DNA of 64,000 nt, taken from contig NW_026971345.1 in the NCBI RefSeq assembly GCF_963678635.1, positions 1 to 64,000 of the forward strand, in the 5' to 3' direction. The notes under the pieces were generated by a model. That model was not told the origin of the DNA and made no database searches. It saw only the letters and a program-made list of their open reading frames with translations. This DNA is from Symsagittifera roscoffensis. Its lineage: Eukaryota; Xenacoelomorpha; Acoela; Convolutidae. Numbering within the stretch: the stretch's first letter is position 1; every line of letters begins with the position of its first letter. Of the stretch, positions 41,024-50,732 are shown in pieces. A program made the position numbers and the translations under genes.

Positions 41024-43031
41024 ATGCCATCACCAACCCAAGAAAAAGCGTCAATCTCTTCGTGACAGGCAGCTTGGTGCTGGTAGAGACTCGTGCCACA
41101 TCTCTACCACACTGGCTTCTCATATTCAGCTTTCACCTCCTACATGTGTCAATCCCAGTCTGATTGCTGAATTGATGATTACAATGCTAAGAAATTACTA
41201 AATTCCTGGATTCCACTCGATATCGTACCGATTGTTTTGACCTGAAGTGCCTGCCGCTAATCCGAGGTGCCACTTTCTGTTGCCACAGGTACTTGCTCTT
41301 AATGGGTCGAGCTACTGAAGCTTAAGTGTATTCTCTAATAATCACCATCTTCTTCGTCATTGTAGGCTTCTGTCTGTCGGCTAGTTGCCTTGCCAGGCTC
41401 TGCAACCATTAAAAACGGGAGAAAATGTCTCTGAAGTGTAACATTCGCCCAAATATCACCTAGCGACGGAGCGTAGAAAAATCACCTATTAACGACTGGC
41501 AGGCGTCAGTTACCTTAATTCTACTCGTTTTTCACCGTCTCGACCTTGCCAGTTGATTTTCTGGTCTGTCTAGGGCAAAGTAAAAAGTTACCATTTTTAG
41601 GCCATCAGTCAAACGACTTTTGATCAGCTTTCGTTTGCATGCGAACACAACCACATAGCTGAGTCTCGGATCCTCAGACTACGTGATTGTCATTAAAAAC
41701 ACGGCTCGAACAACCTATTTTTATATGTTTTTGTGTGACAGTTTTATATTAAATCCATTGGAGATGGATTGACCCTTTCCTTTTTCTATCTACTCATGCT
41801 CTGAAATATTGAAATAATATCGGTGTTAATTAAGATCTAGGACATTACAGCAGCTGTTATAGTTAGTTTACCCAGTCCCTTCACATATAACAGTCTCTGG
41901 GGGACCAAGCCTCCGCTCACGTGATTTTCTTGAGATAACACTCTTATCTCCTATATTTCGTGTCCCGGGAGGGTTCCGTGGCATTTCTCTTCCCCCCACT
42001 GAAGCCTCCGTCTCCACAAATATCTGTCACTAAGGTCCTTATCGTGTGTTATTGCCACGATAAGAGGCTCCGTAATTTTTCTGTCTCTGATACAACTGTT
42101 CTTCACAATTTCTATCGTTGTTCTGATTTTCGTCTTTTTTATTCAAAATGGCCGTCTTTTCTCCATTTCTCAGAAATGTTCTTCTTCCGATCGAAATTTT
42201 AAAAATAAAAATTCTAGAACATTCTGACCCTCCGTCGCAACACTTTTTTGTTCATAAGGCCTTTAGTCACTCTTTTTTCTGTCGCGGGAAGGTTGTGCTG
42301 TGCCATCTGGCAGAATGGCACATACTCCCCGGACAAGTCTCCATCAATGTCCCTATTGATCGCACAACACCGGGTTATCGTCAAGTAGGTATCCAGTTTT
42401 CTGTAACCAATCTTACAAATCGCATAAGAAAATGAAATTTATCTACTCCACCTCAACTCACTACGTGTTCACAAATGGCATCGTACTACATCTCACTGCC
42501 TTTCAACATTTTCACAAAATTTGCACCATGAGGAGTGTCCTAGATAAAATTTCTTTTCTGACTACTTATGTCATCTCGCCATAAAACTTCTTTTCGCTTC
42601 TGATTAAAAAGTGGGACGTGGCACGGCCACGCACCCGTTAAAATTAACTTAACTTCACTCACCAAGTATAATTAGTCATTTATGCGGTCCTTTCAATACT
42701 AAAACTAAGAAACTCTGTGGCTAGGAAAATTATTGAGTTACCCACCCTTCTCGAGCGAGTTTACTCAAACTTACCATGTCGCCACACAGTGAATTTGTGT
42801 CTTACACAGGTTAAAAACTTCAGTCGTGAATAAATAGGTAAATATACTCACCTACGCTCCTTATATACATACATAGATAGTCATAACTAAAATCAACAAT
42901 TTCAACAATTTTAACAATTGCAACATTTTCAAAGTTTGGTCTGACCAAACTAAATCAAAACAAAAAGTTTAACAAGTTCAATAATCAAAACTTGGTTGAT
43001 TTGTTCAAGTTTTTACACACAAAGACAATCA
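41024..43031. other. Non-coding region; right part may be the 3' LTR of element C
   Basis: About 2 kb without a supportable gene. The right end (...AATCA at 43,031) abuts the polypurine tract of element C, so on the minus strand an LTR beginning TGATTGTC would start here. Its other end is not visible, and no matching copy was found at 61.9-64 kb. Within it, 42,325-42,366 resembles 53,017-53,059 inside the element C integrase ORF. The left part could be LTR or flanking DNA. Short plus-strand ORFs here have no recognisable motif. Confidence 0.4.
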
Positions 43032-43033
43032 AG

Positions 43034-43059
43034 TTTTTTCTCCTTCTCTTCTCTTCTTC
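43034..43059 (-). promoter_or_regulatory. Polypurine tract of element C
   Basis: 26 uninterrupted purines on the minus strand (pyrimidines on plus), beginning 8 nt after the TGA of the last ORF and ending in AAAAAAC before TTGATTGTC. In LTR retroelements such a tract primes plus-strand DNA synthesis and lies directly upstream of the 3' LTR. Its position after the 732-aa ORF, not after integrase, argues that the three downstream ORFs belong to the element. Confidence 0.65.
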
Positions 43060-43067
43060 GGTCATCT

Positions 43068-45266
43068 TCATTCCATCATTTCTCCATCCTGATGTTCAGC
43101 GTCACTGTCTTCCAGAACTTTCTCTAACATGTCCAGAGAGTTGCGGGCCGTGCCCCAACCCTCCTGTTCCAACAGCCTCGGTTTGCAACAAGGTAGCAAG
43201 TCCACATTCACCTTCTGCTCCCGGTTCCTGCAAAAGCTGTTGTGAAGACATAGGCTCACGTTTCGTTCTAGGTCAGCTCTTAAGACCTCTTTCCTCTCAT
43301 TTTCAGTAACACAAGGCGCTCCAGCTACTCGCTTCACCGCCGGGGTGACCGCGTTTCTATGCGTCAGGAAAGCTCTCTTATAGGCTCCTGGTCCTATGTC
43401 TAGCTGGAAAGATTGATAGGCTTCCGTGTTCCTTGACATGTGACGCTTCGCACGTTCATACATCCAAGATGTCATCACTGCACGGAACCAAGGCATCAAT
43501 CTTTGCCTTGACCATATTCTTTCGATGGCTTTAGGTATTCTCAGAACCTTGCAGGTGGTTCTGAAAAGATCCAATTCACTACTCATTTTCACGTTGCTCA
43601 GCTGTTCAGGAGTCGGCACGGCCGTCTCCTGCTCACTTGTGTCCGCGTTAGCCTCCAACCATCTCACTGCTAGCATGGCGCTAACCACCACGATTGACAC
43701 TTGTTGATTCTGATCGGGTAACCCCGTGGAGTACAACTCCTCCACATCCCATACTAGGACCAGATTCCCGCGTTTGGGGTACCACAACGTCTGCGCCAAG
43801 CAGTGGCAAGGATACTCACCATGGGTTCTCACTATGTTCCTTCGGGTCCGATACCCTGAGGCTCCCAGCAACGGTTCCACTTCCATCAGAATCCTATGTA
43901 AATCGTCTTTCTCTTCTATGGTGGGGAATTCAGTGGGTAACGCTCCACTCGCTTTCTGCTTCTGGAACTCACTCACGTTGCCTTCGTTCAGTCTCATGAA
44001 CTCTTCACCCACAACGTCTTGCAACTCGCCTTCGGATCTCTTCGGGACTGCCCGAAAGATCTTTGCCAACAAGTCATATGACCTTTCTGACATTCTGGCC
44101 AACCTCACGCACTTTGGCACAGAGAAAAGTTGGTCAACCAACACGTGTTGCGTCCTCGCATCCATCACTACCATGTGCGTAGGATACTTGCTGTTACAGT
44201 ATGGCGCGGAGCTTGAACCCACCATATATTTTGAACCAGTAGGCCTGTGATAGGCTTCACTATCCTTCAGATTCATTTCATTCTCTAGGGCTTCTCGCCA
44301 GCCTCCAATCTTTTGCTCTGTCTGTAATGCTCCAGGGAATATTTCCACGCTGAGGGACGTCACTAGCTCATGGGCACGCTCCAAGCGCTCGAGCGATTCT
44401 ATCGAACTCGTCATGCTGCAAAATCCCAAGGCTGTGATCAGGTTTACGTCCGTCACCCCATGGCAGTCTGCGACCAATTCCATGGCACTCTTATCTGACA
44501 TGCTTAATCTTCCATACAATCGTGCCAGTTGTCGATGCTGCTCGCTCAGCGTAATCAAGCAGTGTTCCATGTTACAAACATGTCCTTCCATCCCACTAAG
44601 TTGAGCCAAGCATGTGCCTTGCTTCAACCAATTACTCGATGTACCTTCCTCGGACAGCTCCGTGGACGGGTTGCTCTTCTTCTTCGTCAATCTCATGGCC
44701 AGCAGGTGATGTATCATGGCCAGATCATGTAAACTCGCATCATCAACCCGTTCTAACATGACATCCGCGGTCATGTCCCAGATTAAGCCTGCGTTTGGAT
44801 GGGGACACCAGGAAGGCTTCATGAGTTCCCAAATCACTACTAGACTGGTTTTCAAGGGACCGTCCCAAGAACCACAATCAAAACTCACTTGCCCTTTTAG
44901 CTCGGGAATCGAGGGTTCGATTACTCGTTCTTTCAAAATAATTCCAAGCTTGGGTTGTTCCACCATCAACATTCCAATTTCCTTAATCCGTTCAACCCAG
45001 AAGTTGAGCACGGTGACTTGCTCGTAGTCGAAGTATGCTTCCCTGGCTTCTTCGTTCACGAAGGGATTATACGCCATCCCTGGTATGCCAGATACGTATT
45101 GGAACGACTTCAGTTTCCCTAGTGTTGCAAACTCTTTTTGTCCTCTGACCGCTTCAATCAAGTCTCGACTCACTTTCAATTCTTTGTTGGAGTATCTTCT
45201 CACTTCTTCCAACTTGCGATAGCTTTCCATATCATTCGACTCCTTGCTTGGCACGGTCAATGGCAT
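43068..45266 (-). CDS. ORF X3 of element C, 732 aa, unknown function
   Basis: The ATG at 45,266 lies 8 codons after the UGA that ends ORF X2, in the same frame, so it may be made alone by reinitiation or as an X2-X3 readthrough extension. No known domain is recognised. Mostly helical and charged; it has a Cys/His-containing stretch (CHCLAQTLW) and a Cys cluster near the C-terminus (CLHNSFCRNR...LLPCCKP), which might bind zinc. No signal peptide or clear membrane span, so it is not an obvious envelope protein. Codon use and GC match gag and pol of the element. The stop is followed after 8 nt by the polypurine tract. Confidence 0.7.
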   Translation of the reverse strand: MPLTVPSKESNDMESYRKLEEVRRYSNKELKVSRDLIEAVRGQKEFATLGKLKSFQYVSGIPGMAYNPFVNEEAREAYFDYEQVTVLNFWVERIKEIGMLMVEQPKLGIILKERVIEPSIPELKGQVSFDCGSWDGPLKTSLVVIWELMKPSWCPHPNAGLIWDMTADVMLERVDDASLHDLAMIHHLLAMRLTKKKSNPSTELSEEGTSSNWLKQGTCLAQLSGMEGHVCNMEHCLITLSEQHRQLARLYGRLSMSDKSAMELVADCHGVTDVNLITALGFCSMTSSIESLERLERAHELVTSLSVEIFPGALQTEQKIGGWREALENEMNLKDSEAYHRPTGSKYMVGSSSAPYCNSKYPTHMVVMDARTQHVLVDQLFSVPKCVRLARMSERSYDLLAKIFRAVPKRSEGELQDVVGEEFMRLNEGNVSEFQKQKASGALPTEFPTIEEKDDLHRILMEVEPLLGASGYRTRRNIVRTHGEYPCHCLAQTLWYPKRGNLVLVWDVEELYSTGLPDQNQQVSIVVVSAMLAVRWLEANADTSEQETAVPTPEQLSNVKMSSELDLFRTTCKVLRIPKAIERIWSRQRLMPWFRAVMTSWMYERAKRHMSRNTEAYQSFQLDIGPGAYKRAFLTHRNAVTPAVKRVAGAPCVTENERKEVLRADLERNVSLCLHNSFCRNREQKVNVDLLPCCKPRLLEQEGWGTARNSLDMLEKVLEDSDAEHQDGEMME

Positions 45267-45287
45267 GTCCTGATATAGCTCTAGGAG

Positions 45288-48200
45288 TCACCTAAGGAAA
45301 TTCCTTTCGCAATCAACTCCCTTTTGCCGAATGATCTTTACACATTCTCCCAACACAGGAGTGGGGATGCGATCCACCACGAACCTGACAAAGCAAAGGG
45401 CATCCTTTCGCTTAGCCCATGCTATCGCTGAATCGTCTTTTGAGATCAATGCTCGCAGAGCTTCTATCAATTCTAGCTCCTGTTCTCGTGATTTCGAGTC
45501 ATTACTGGCTTCATACTCCGCCTTTTTGATGCCCATCAAGCACCAAGCCAGTCGTACTTGCAGATCAGTTCTCACGCAAGGATGAGCCAGGTATGCTGCC
45601 ACAGTCGCAGGTGCATTCATCGTCTCATCGAAGTACTTCTGGAGGGCCGCCCTCCAAGAAATCTCGAGCAGTTTTTCCAATCCAATTTCGTTCGCTTCTG
45701 ATGACATTACTGTGCCATACTCTTTTCGATTGAAGTTAGAGTTCTCCGTAAGCCCCTTCAAATATTCTTGCATGGCTCTCTTCTCGCTCCAAGCCATCAG
45801 GTGCCCTCTCTCGGAGTTCCTCGCTTTCAACATCTCCACATAACCCCCTGCCGGATCTCCCATGTGGACCGATTCCGGCACAGTTATTCGATTGTACTCG
45901 ACCACGTCGAGTTGTCCTTCCAGTTTCAACTTGGCCATGTTGATTCGCGAGGGCCTGTAATCTTCAAGTCCTCCAGATCCACATTGACTGATTACTTCCA
46001 TTTCTAACTTAGTGTCTGCCAGGGTTCGCGCCGTCTTCTTCGACCTTGTGGCGGTTACGGTCAGACCTGCCAAGAGCATAGGGGGTATCAGATTCTCTTT
46101 TTCTCCCCCTGTCAGCGTTGTACTATCTCCCTGCCCGCTCTCGCCTGAACGACCTGCGCTCGTTAAAGAGGTCACCACTGCGTTGGCTCTTGACTTCACC
46201 ACTCTCGGGTTCGTGGCTCGACTTCCTGTCTTCCCTTTTAGTCGCTTCAGCCCTTTCCTGGCTCGTCTGACAGGTAATTTCTTTGCAACATGCTGATCAT
46301 CGGCACTGTCTTCTGTTACTGACTCGGTCAGAACATCCGACTCCATGGAGCTCACTATTTTCTCCAGGACCTCACGCATAATGGGTTGGTTTAACCCCAC
46401 CTTCATTATGGACTGCGTCCCATATCGCCTTATCACGTCCCAAGATTTCTCCATGAAGTTTACTCGGCTCCAGATTGCTCCTGTCTTGCCTTCCAGCTCC
46501 ATTTGATATCTTTCCCATTCTTCTTCTGGTAGTGTGCTGAGGAACGATATCTTCATTGACTCTTCGATTTTCCTCCTCCTTGGTGATTCATAAAGCAGTT
46601 TCTGCGGGTCCCTGCTTCGGCACTCTCTAGCCTGGCTTATTGGGTCTATCGGAGATAGATCGGCCGACGCCTCCTTTGTAGGAGACATGAAGGACGATGG
46701 TGCCATTAACAATAAACTCCCATGGACTTCCCCATCGTCATCTTCACTGAACCGGTACTCTAGCAAGTCCCTTTCCAACGCTCCTAGATCGGTCTCTCCC
46801 GGTTTCTCCGTCTTACTTCCGGTCTCATCATCGTTATCATCCTGATCCATCAATTCATCGTCGTCCGCATCAGGTTTCGGCCTAGGTCCCGAGGGTCCTT
46901 GTCGTGCGTCTGCGCCCGAGTCCGGCCGAGCCGGTACGGCCATGTCTCCTGCATGATAAAACAATTCGTCATCGACCAGGAACTCTACCAACTCCTCGCC
47001 ATGTGGAGCCAGGTCTTCTATCGTTATATATGAGCCTCCTCTGCTCTCCCTTGCCACCTCCTGCATCACTACCTTCGCTTCTCCTGACCACTTCAGTCTC
47101 GATAAGTCATCCGCGGAAGAATACACTTCGTTCCACGTTTCAGCCGAGACCTCTGGTCTCCTGGAGGGTAGTGCTTTGATCTTTTTCCTGCTCCAGGCAT
47201 CGGGAAATGAGAAGTCGAACGTATGCGCGGCAGCAACGTTCCAGCTGATGAAGCGCGGCTCCATCCCTCCACTCCACTTCAGCATTCTCTTCTCCGCGTC
47301 ACGAGCTGCTCCGATACGAGGGGCAATGATGGGAGATGTGACTCCCAACAACATCCTCCTTATCGGTGGATATCGATGGCATTGGTCCGGCATCGGCCTG
47401 GACCCAGGAAGCCATGTTTGTTGATTCTCTTTTGCATGGGCATAGGCTCCCGGCAATTGAGGTACTACCACAGCCTCTCCTGTATCTTTCACCACTGGTC
47501 TCAAATTCCAGAGTTTTGGGTTAAACTGGATGTGGGACAGATCCTCACGGCCCATTCGGCATTTGAAGTGGTTGTTGAAGTCCATCAACACCCAACCTGG
47601 CTCTGCTATTCTTCCGAACAGCCTATCATCGCTAGCCAGCTTTCTCAGTTCACTCTGCTCTACCCAATTCAGCACGGAACAATCCACTACTGAGACCAGG
47701 TTGACGTACAACACTGAATTCCTGTACCCTTTAACTTGCACATCCGGGAACGCAAAAGACATCACCGGTCCATACACCACTGTGACGAATTCTCTCAGTT
47801 CGTGGACCAGAGCGAACGGATCAATCCGCATCATGACAGCTAAGTCTGTTAGTAAGGGCATGCCACAATACTGCTTACATTCGCTTGCGTTCGTCGCCAC
47901 CTTGTCCTCTCCTGTGACGCTTCTGTTTTGTTGCAAGAGGTATTGAAGTAGGAGAGTCCTCCAGTCTTTCATCTTCTTGAGCGAGGCGGTTTCCAACTGT
48001 GCATTGAACTCACGACTGGGTCCCTGTAGTTGTTCAGGGTAACGTAATAGCACAAGCAAGTCTCCCAGTCGACCATAGGTCATGGCAATCAGAGTCAGGA
48101 GTCCATCCAATCTCAAATCGGCCAACGCTTGGGTAAAGAGGTTTGCCGGTCCTTTCACAAAGTTTTCATGACCAAATGTCACGTATAAGGCTAGCACCAG

Positions 48201-50732
48201 GCCAATCGACAACTTCCTGATGTCTTTGACGAAACTCGCGATCAGGTTCCTAGATGCCCTCGGATAGCACGTCGATAGGAAAGATGGCGTCCATCCCACT
48301 CCCATTCCACCCAAGATAGCATCCGATCGTTCGTACTGTGCCTTCGTGGCCAGCACGTCAGCTTGGAACTTGTCCAGCGACATCGTGTTTACGTCTTGCA
48401 TCAGTTTCAACATCTTGCCTCCAGCCAACTCCCGGGCATTAAGTAGATTCTTCAGATACGCGTGGATCTCTTTAATTATTGCCGGCGCATGCTCAAACGC
48501 GTCCTCACCCAAGGTGCACAGCCTCGGCGACAGATATAACCATATGTTGTTGTGTGGCTTCGTACGCAAAGCCATTGACATGAGGTCCTCCTCTGCTGAC
48601 GTCATGTTCTTTCTGATCATCCTTCCCTGCTCATTCTCTGCATGATCCATCTGTCTGAACCAGAGATCATCAGCCACCTGTTGTACTAACAGATGATCGT
48701 CACCTACCCCTGGTCTTAGTTTCAGTAATCTTGCGAAGTTGGACAGCTCCAACCCCAGAACTTCATCTAGCACCAACCGAGTTGTGCTACAATCTCTGAG
48801 CCCCTGTATGGCATTCGAGATGTCAGCCCAAACAGCGGGAAGCTCAGATCGGGACGGATAGTAATTGTCCGGGTCCACCACTCTGTTTGGGGCAGGAATT
48901 AGCACGTTAAATATCCCCTCTGCTATCGTCGTGACCATTGTGTACACAAATTGAAGGGGTTCAGGCAACGCAGCGTAGCCTGGTGACAATACGAAGATCA
49001 CCTTCACCACATTCATGGTGAAACGTTGTCTTGCTGCTGCCTCTACCTCGGCCATCGCCGAGAGCAGTGTCATTATCGCCTCCCCTACAACTTCGTTACT
49101 CGGGATCGATCCATCCGTCAGACGTGACAATAAGCTTCTGCATTGTAGATGATCATTCGAGCCTGCAACCACTATCACCTGCGGCTCCATGCTGACCACT
49201 CTGCGTACACTTATCATCATGCCTATCGCCTGTCCCCACTCCAGTTTAGGCGCCGTTAAGAAAATCACGTCGGGCCAGAATAGAGAACGGGGCGTGTAGA
49301 GATAATCGGAGCCGGCCACAACCAGATACTTGGCAGCCTTCATGTCCAAGGGATCATAAGCTGCAAAAAGGCCATCGCCTATTGGGGCCTTCAGGTTCCC
49401 ATATCTCTTATCGTCTCCAACCACTGTTGTAGTTCGGGGGTAATCCCTCGAATACTCGCCCGGCGTCTGACCGGGTGGTTTAGCGAATTGTCTGTACATC
49501 TTGTGATGTTTGTTGTTGGGCTTGTTCTCCGTCTGGAACTTGCCCTTGCGCACAGGTGGTGTCCTTTCCCGGGTTCTATCTCGAACGTCGGTGAGCGACC
49601 GGGTGTTTAAAGGTCCAAAGGTATTGTCATGAGGCAATCCATCCAGGTCTGCATGTCGGAGTGAGGTCGAGGAGCTGAATTTCTCCTGCTCTGCTAGCAG
49701 CCAATCCACGCCCGGTATCCGATAAAGTCGCGACACTGTGGGACTTTCACCGCCAGTCATTCTCATCGCATCTTCCCGACACGTCAAGGTATTCATATTC
49801 AACTTCGCCGACATGTCCGTCTTATACTGACCCCAATGACTAGGATCTGATCTATTCCAAAGCAGCCTGCTGCCTGATTCGATTCCCTCCGCTGGCACGG
49901 TACTTGTAGACGGTCCTGCCGTCGAAGCAGGATTTGTCGTGGCAGGCGAATCATTCCTCCTAGACGCGGTCTGGGAGTTGTTTCTATTACTCTGTTCCAC
50001 CAATCTGCCGAGTCGGCTTCCAATCGACTGCGGCCTGGGAGGAGGAGCAGTCCCCAGCCTGTCTCTCACGTTTGAGCTCGGAGCGACGGTTACGGCTCCA
50101 ACCGTCTCCGTGGCCAAGGGCCCTAGGCGGTTGGCGAGGGATTCGGGCACGGTTGCCCTTATTCTACTCCCTCCGGTCAAATTGGTCCGAGCCAAAGAAC
50201 CGGTCGCCCTCGACTCTTGCTCCACTTCTCTCAACTGCGTCTGAAACACATCGTTAATCCAATGCCTCCCTCGTTGGCTATTGAAGTGCACTCCATCTCT
50301 GGTGAGCTCGATGTGATCAGTCATGCGTAGCATATTTTCGAGATCCAGGAGTCGCAACTCGCCAGGATTGTTTCTCACCAGACTGCGGGTCATTTCATTC
50401 CACCGCGTCACGTTGCCATTCATGAAATCTGCAGCTATAGTGCCCACCAAAGGATTTGGTGGTATCGTACACAGCATCACGAGCTTGGGTCTATACTTTT
50501 CTTTCAATTCGTTCAATAGACACACCAATAGAGGTTCCCACTTGTTCTCTGGAGTTACGGGGGCTCTCGAGACGTCATTAGTCCCCAGCATTATTACTAA
50601 TGTATCCAGATGATCCTCGCTCTGGAACTCCATCATTTTGATAACTTGAGCCACTGAGGCTCCTCCAAAGGACAGAGTGGTAGTCTGACCATAGACGAAG
50701 ATCTCATTCAGATCTCTCCAGACTGTCTCCAA
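45288..50732 (-). CDS. ORF X2 of element C, 1,814 codons: SGNH hydrolase C-terminal blocks plus large unknown region
   Basis: The frame opens within ORF X1 (first codon TTG at 50,732, no ATG), so it is probably reached by frameshift. Residues 20-30 SFGGASVAQV (block II), 48-53 MLGTND (block III, G-x-N-D) and 146-149 DGVH in TRDGVHF (block V, D-x-x-H) are SGNH hydrolase blocks; block I (GDSL) is in ORF X1. Residues about 465-645 look like a second, non-catalytic SGNH-like repeat (VVAGSDYLY, VVAGSNDHLQ). Further on are unrecognised helical regions, an acidic tract near 1,290 and a basic tract (RRARKGLKRLKGK) near 1,495. It ends in TGA-C. Not a known retroelement protein. A capsid-external esterase, or a processing or structural protein, are only guesses. 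Confidence 0.75.
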   Translation of the reverse strand: METVWRDLNEIFVYGQTTTLSFGGASVAQVIKMMEFQSEDHLDTLVIMLGTNDVSRAPVTPENKWEPLLVCLLNELKEKYRPKLVMLCTIPPNPLVGTIAADFMNGNVTRWNEMTRSLVRNNPGELRLLDLENMLRMTDHIELTRDGVHFNSQRGRHWINDVFQTQLREVEQESRATGSLARTNLTGGSRIRATVPESLANRLGPLATETVGAVTVAPSSNVRDRLGTAPPPRPQSIGSRLGRLVEQSNRNNSQTASRRNDSPATTNPASTAGPSTSTVPAEGIESGSRLLWNRSDPSHWGQYKTDMSAKLNMNTLTCREDAMRMTGGESPTVSRLYRIPGVDWLLAEQEKFSSSTSLRHADLDGLPHDNTFGPLNTRSLTDVRDRTRERTPPVRKGKFQTENKPNNKHHKMYRQFAKPPGQTPGEYSRDYPRTTTVVGDDKRYGNLKAPIGDGLFAAYDPLDMKAAKYLVVAGSDYLYTPRSLFWPDVIFLTAPKLEWGQAIGMMISVRRVVSMEPQVIVVAGSNDHLQCRSLLSRLTDGSIPSNEVVGEAIMTLLSAMAEVEAAARQRFTMNVVKVIFVLSPGYAALPEPLQFVYTMVTTIAEGIFNVLIPAPNRVVDPDNYYPSRSELPAVWADISNAIQGLRDCSTTRLVLDEVLGLELSNFARLLKLRPGVGDDHLLVQQVADDLWFRQMDHAENEQGRMIRKNMTSAEEDLMSMALRTKPHNNIWLYLSPRLCTLGEDAFEHAPAIIKEIHAYLKNLLNARELAGGKMLKLMQDVNTMSLDKFQADVLATKAQYERSDAILGGMGVGWTPSFLSTCYPRASRNLIASFVKDIRKLSIGLVLALYVTFGHENFVKGPANLFTQALADLRLDGLLTLIAMTYGRLGDLLVLLRYPEQLQGPSREFNAQLETASLKKMKDWRTLLLQYLLQQNRSVTGEDKVATNASECKQYCGMPLLTDLAVMMRIDPFALVHELREFVTVVYGPVMSFAFPDVQVKGYRNSVLYVNLVSVVDCSVLNWVEQSELRKLASDDRLFGRIAEPGWVLMDFNNHFKCRMGREDLSHIQFNPKLWNLRPVVKDTGEAVVVPQLPGAYAHAKENQQTWLPGSRPMPDQCHRYPPIRRMLLGVTSPIIAPRIGAARDAEKRMLKWSGGMEPRFISWNVAAAHTFDFSFPDAWSRKKIKALPSRRPEVSAETWNEVYSSADDLSRLKWSGEAKVVMQEVARESRGGSYITIEDLAPHGEELVEFLVDDELFYHAGDMAVPARPDSGADARQGPSGPRPKPDADDDELMDQDDNDDETGSKTEKPGETDLGALERDLLEYRFSEDDDGEVHGSLLLMAPSSFMSPTKEASADLSPIDPISQARECRSRDPQKLLYESPRRRKIEESMKISFLSTLPEEEWERYQMELEGKTGAIWSRVNFMEKSWDVIRRYGTQSIMKVGLNQPIMREVLEKIVSSMESDVLTESVTEDSADDQHVAKKLPVRRARKGLKRLKGKTGSRATNPRVVKSRANAVVTSLTSAGRSGESGQGDSTTLTGGEKENLIPPMLLAGLTVTATRSKKTARTLADTKLEMEVISQCGSGGLEDYRPSRINMAKLKLEGQLDVVEYNRITVPESVHMGDPAGGYVEMLKARNSERGHLMAWSEKRAMQEYLKGLTENSNFNRKEYGTVMSSEANEIGLEKLLEISWRAALQKYFDETMNAPATVAAYLAHPCVRTDLQVRLAWCLMGIKKAEYEASNDSKSREQELELIEALRALISKDDSAIAWAKRKDALCFVRFVVDRIPTPVLGECVKIIRQKGVDCERNFLR

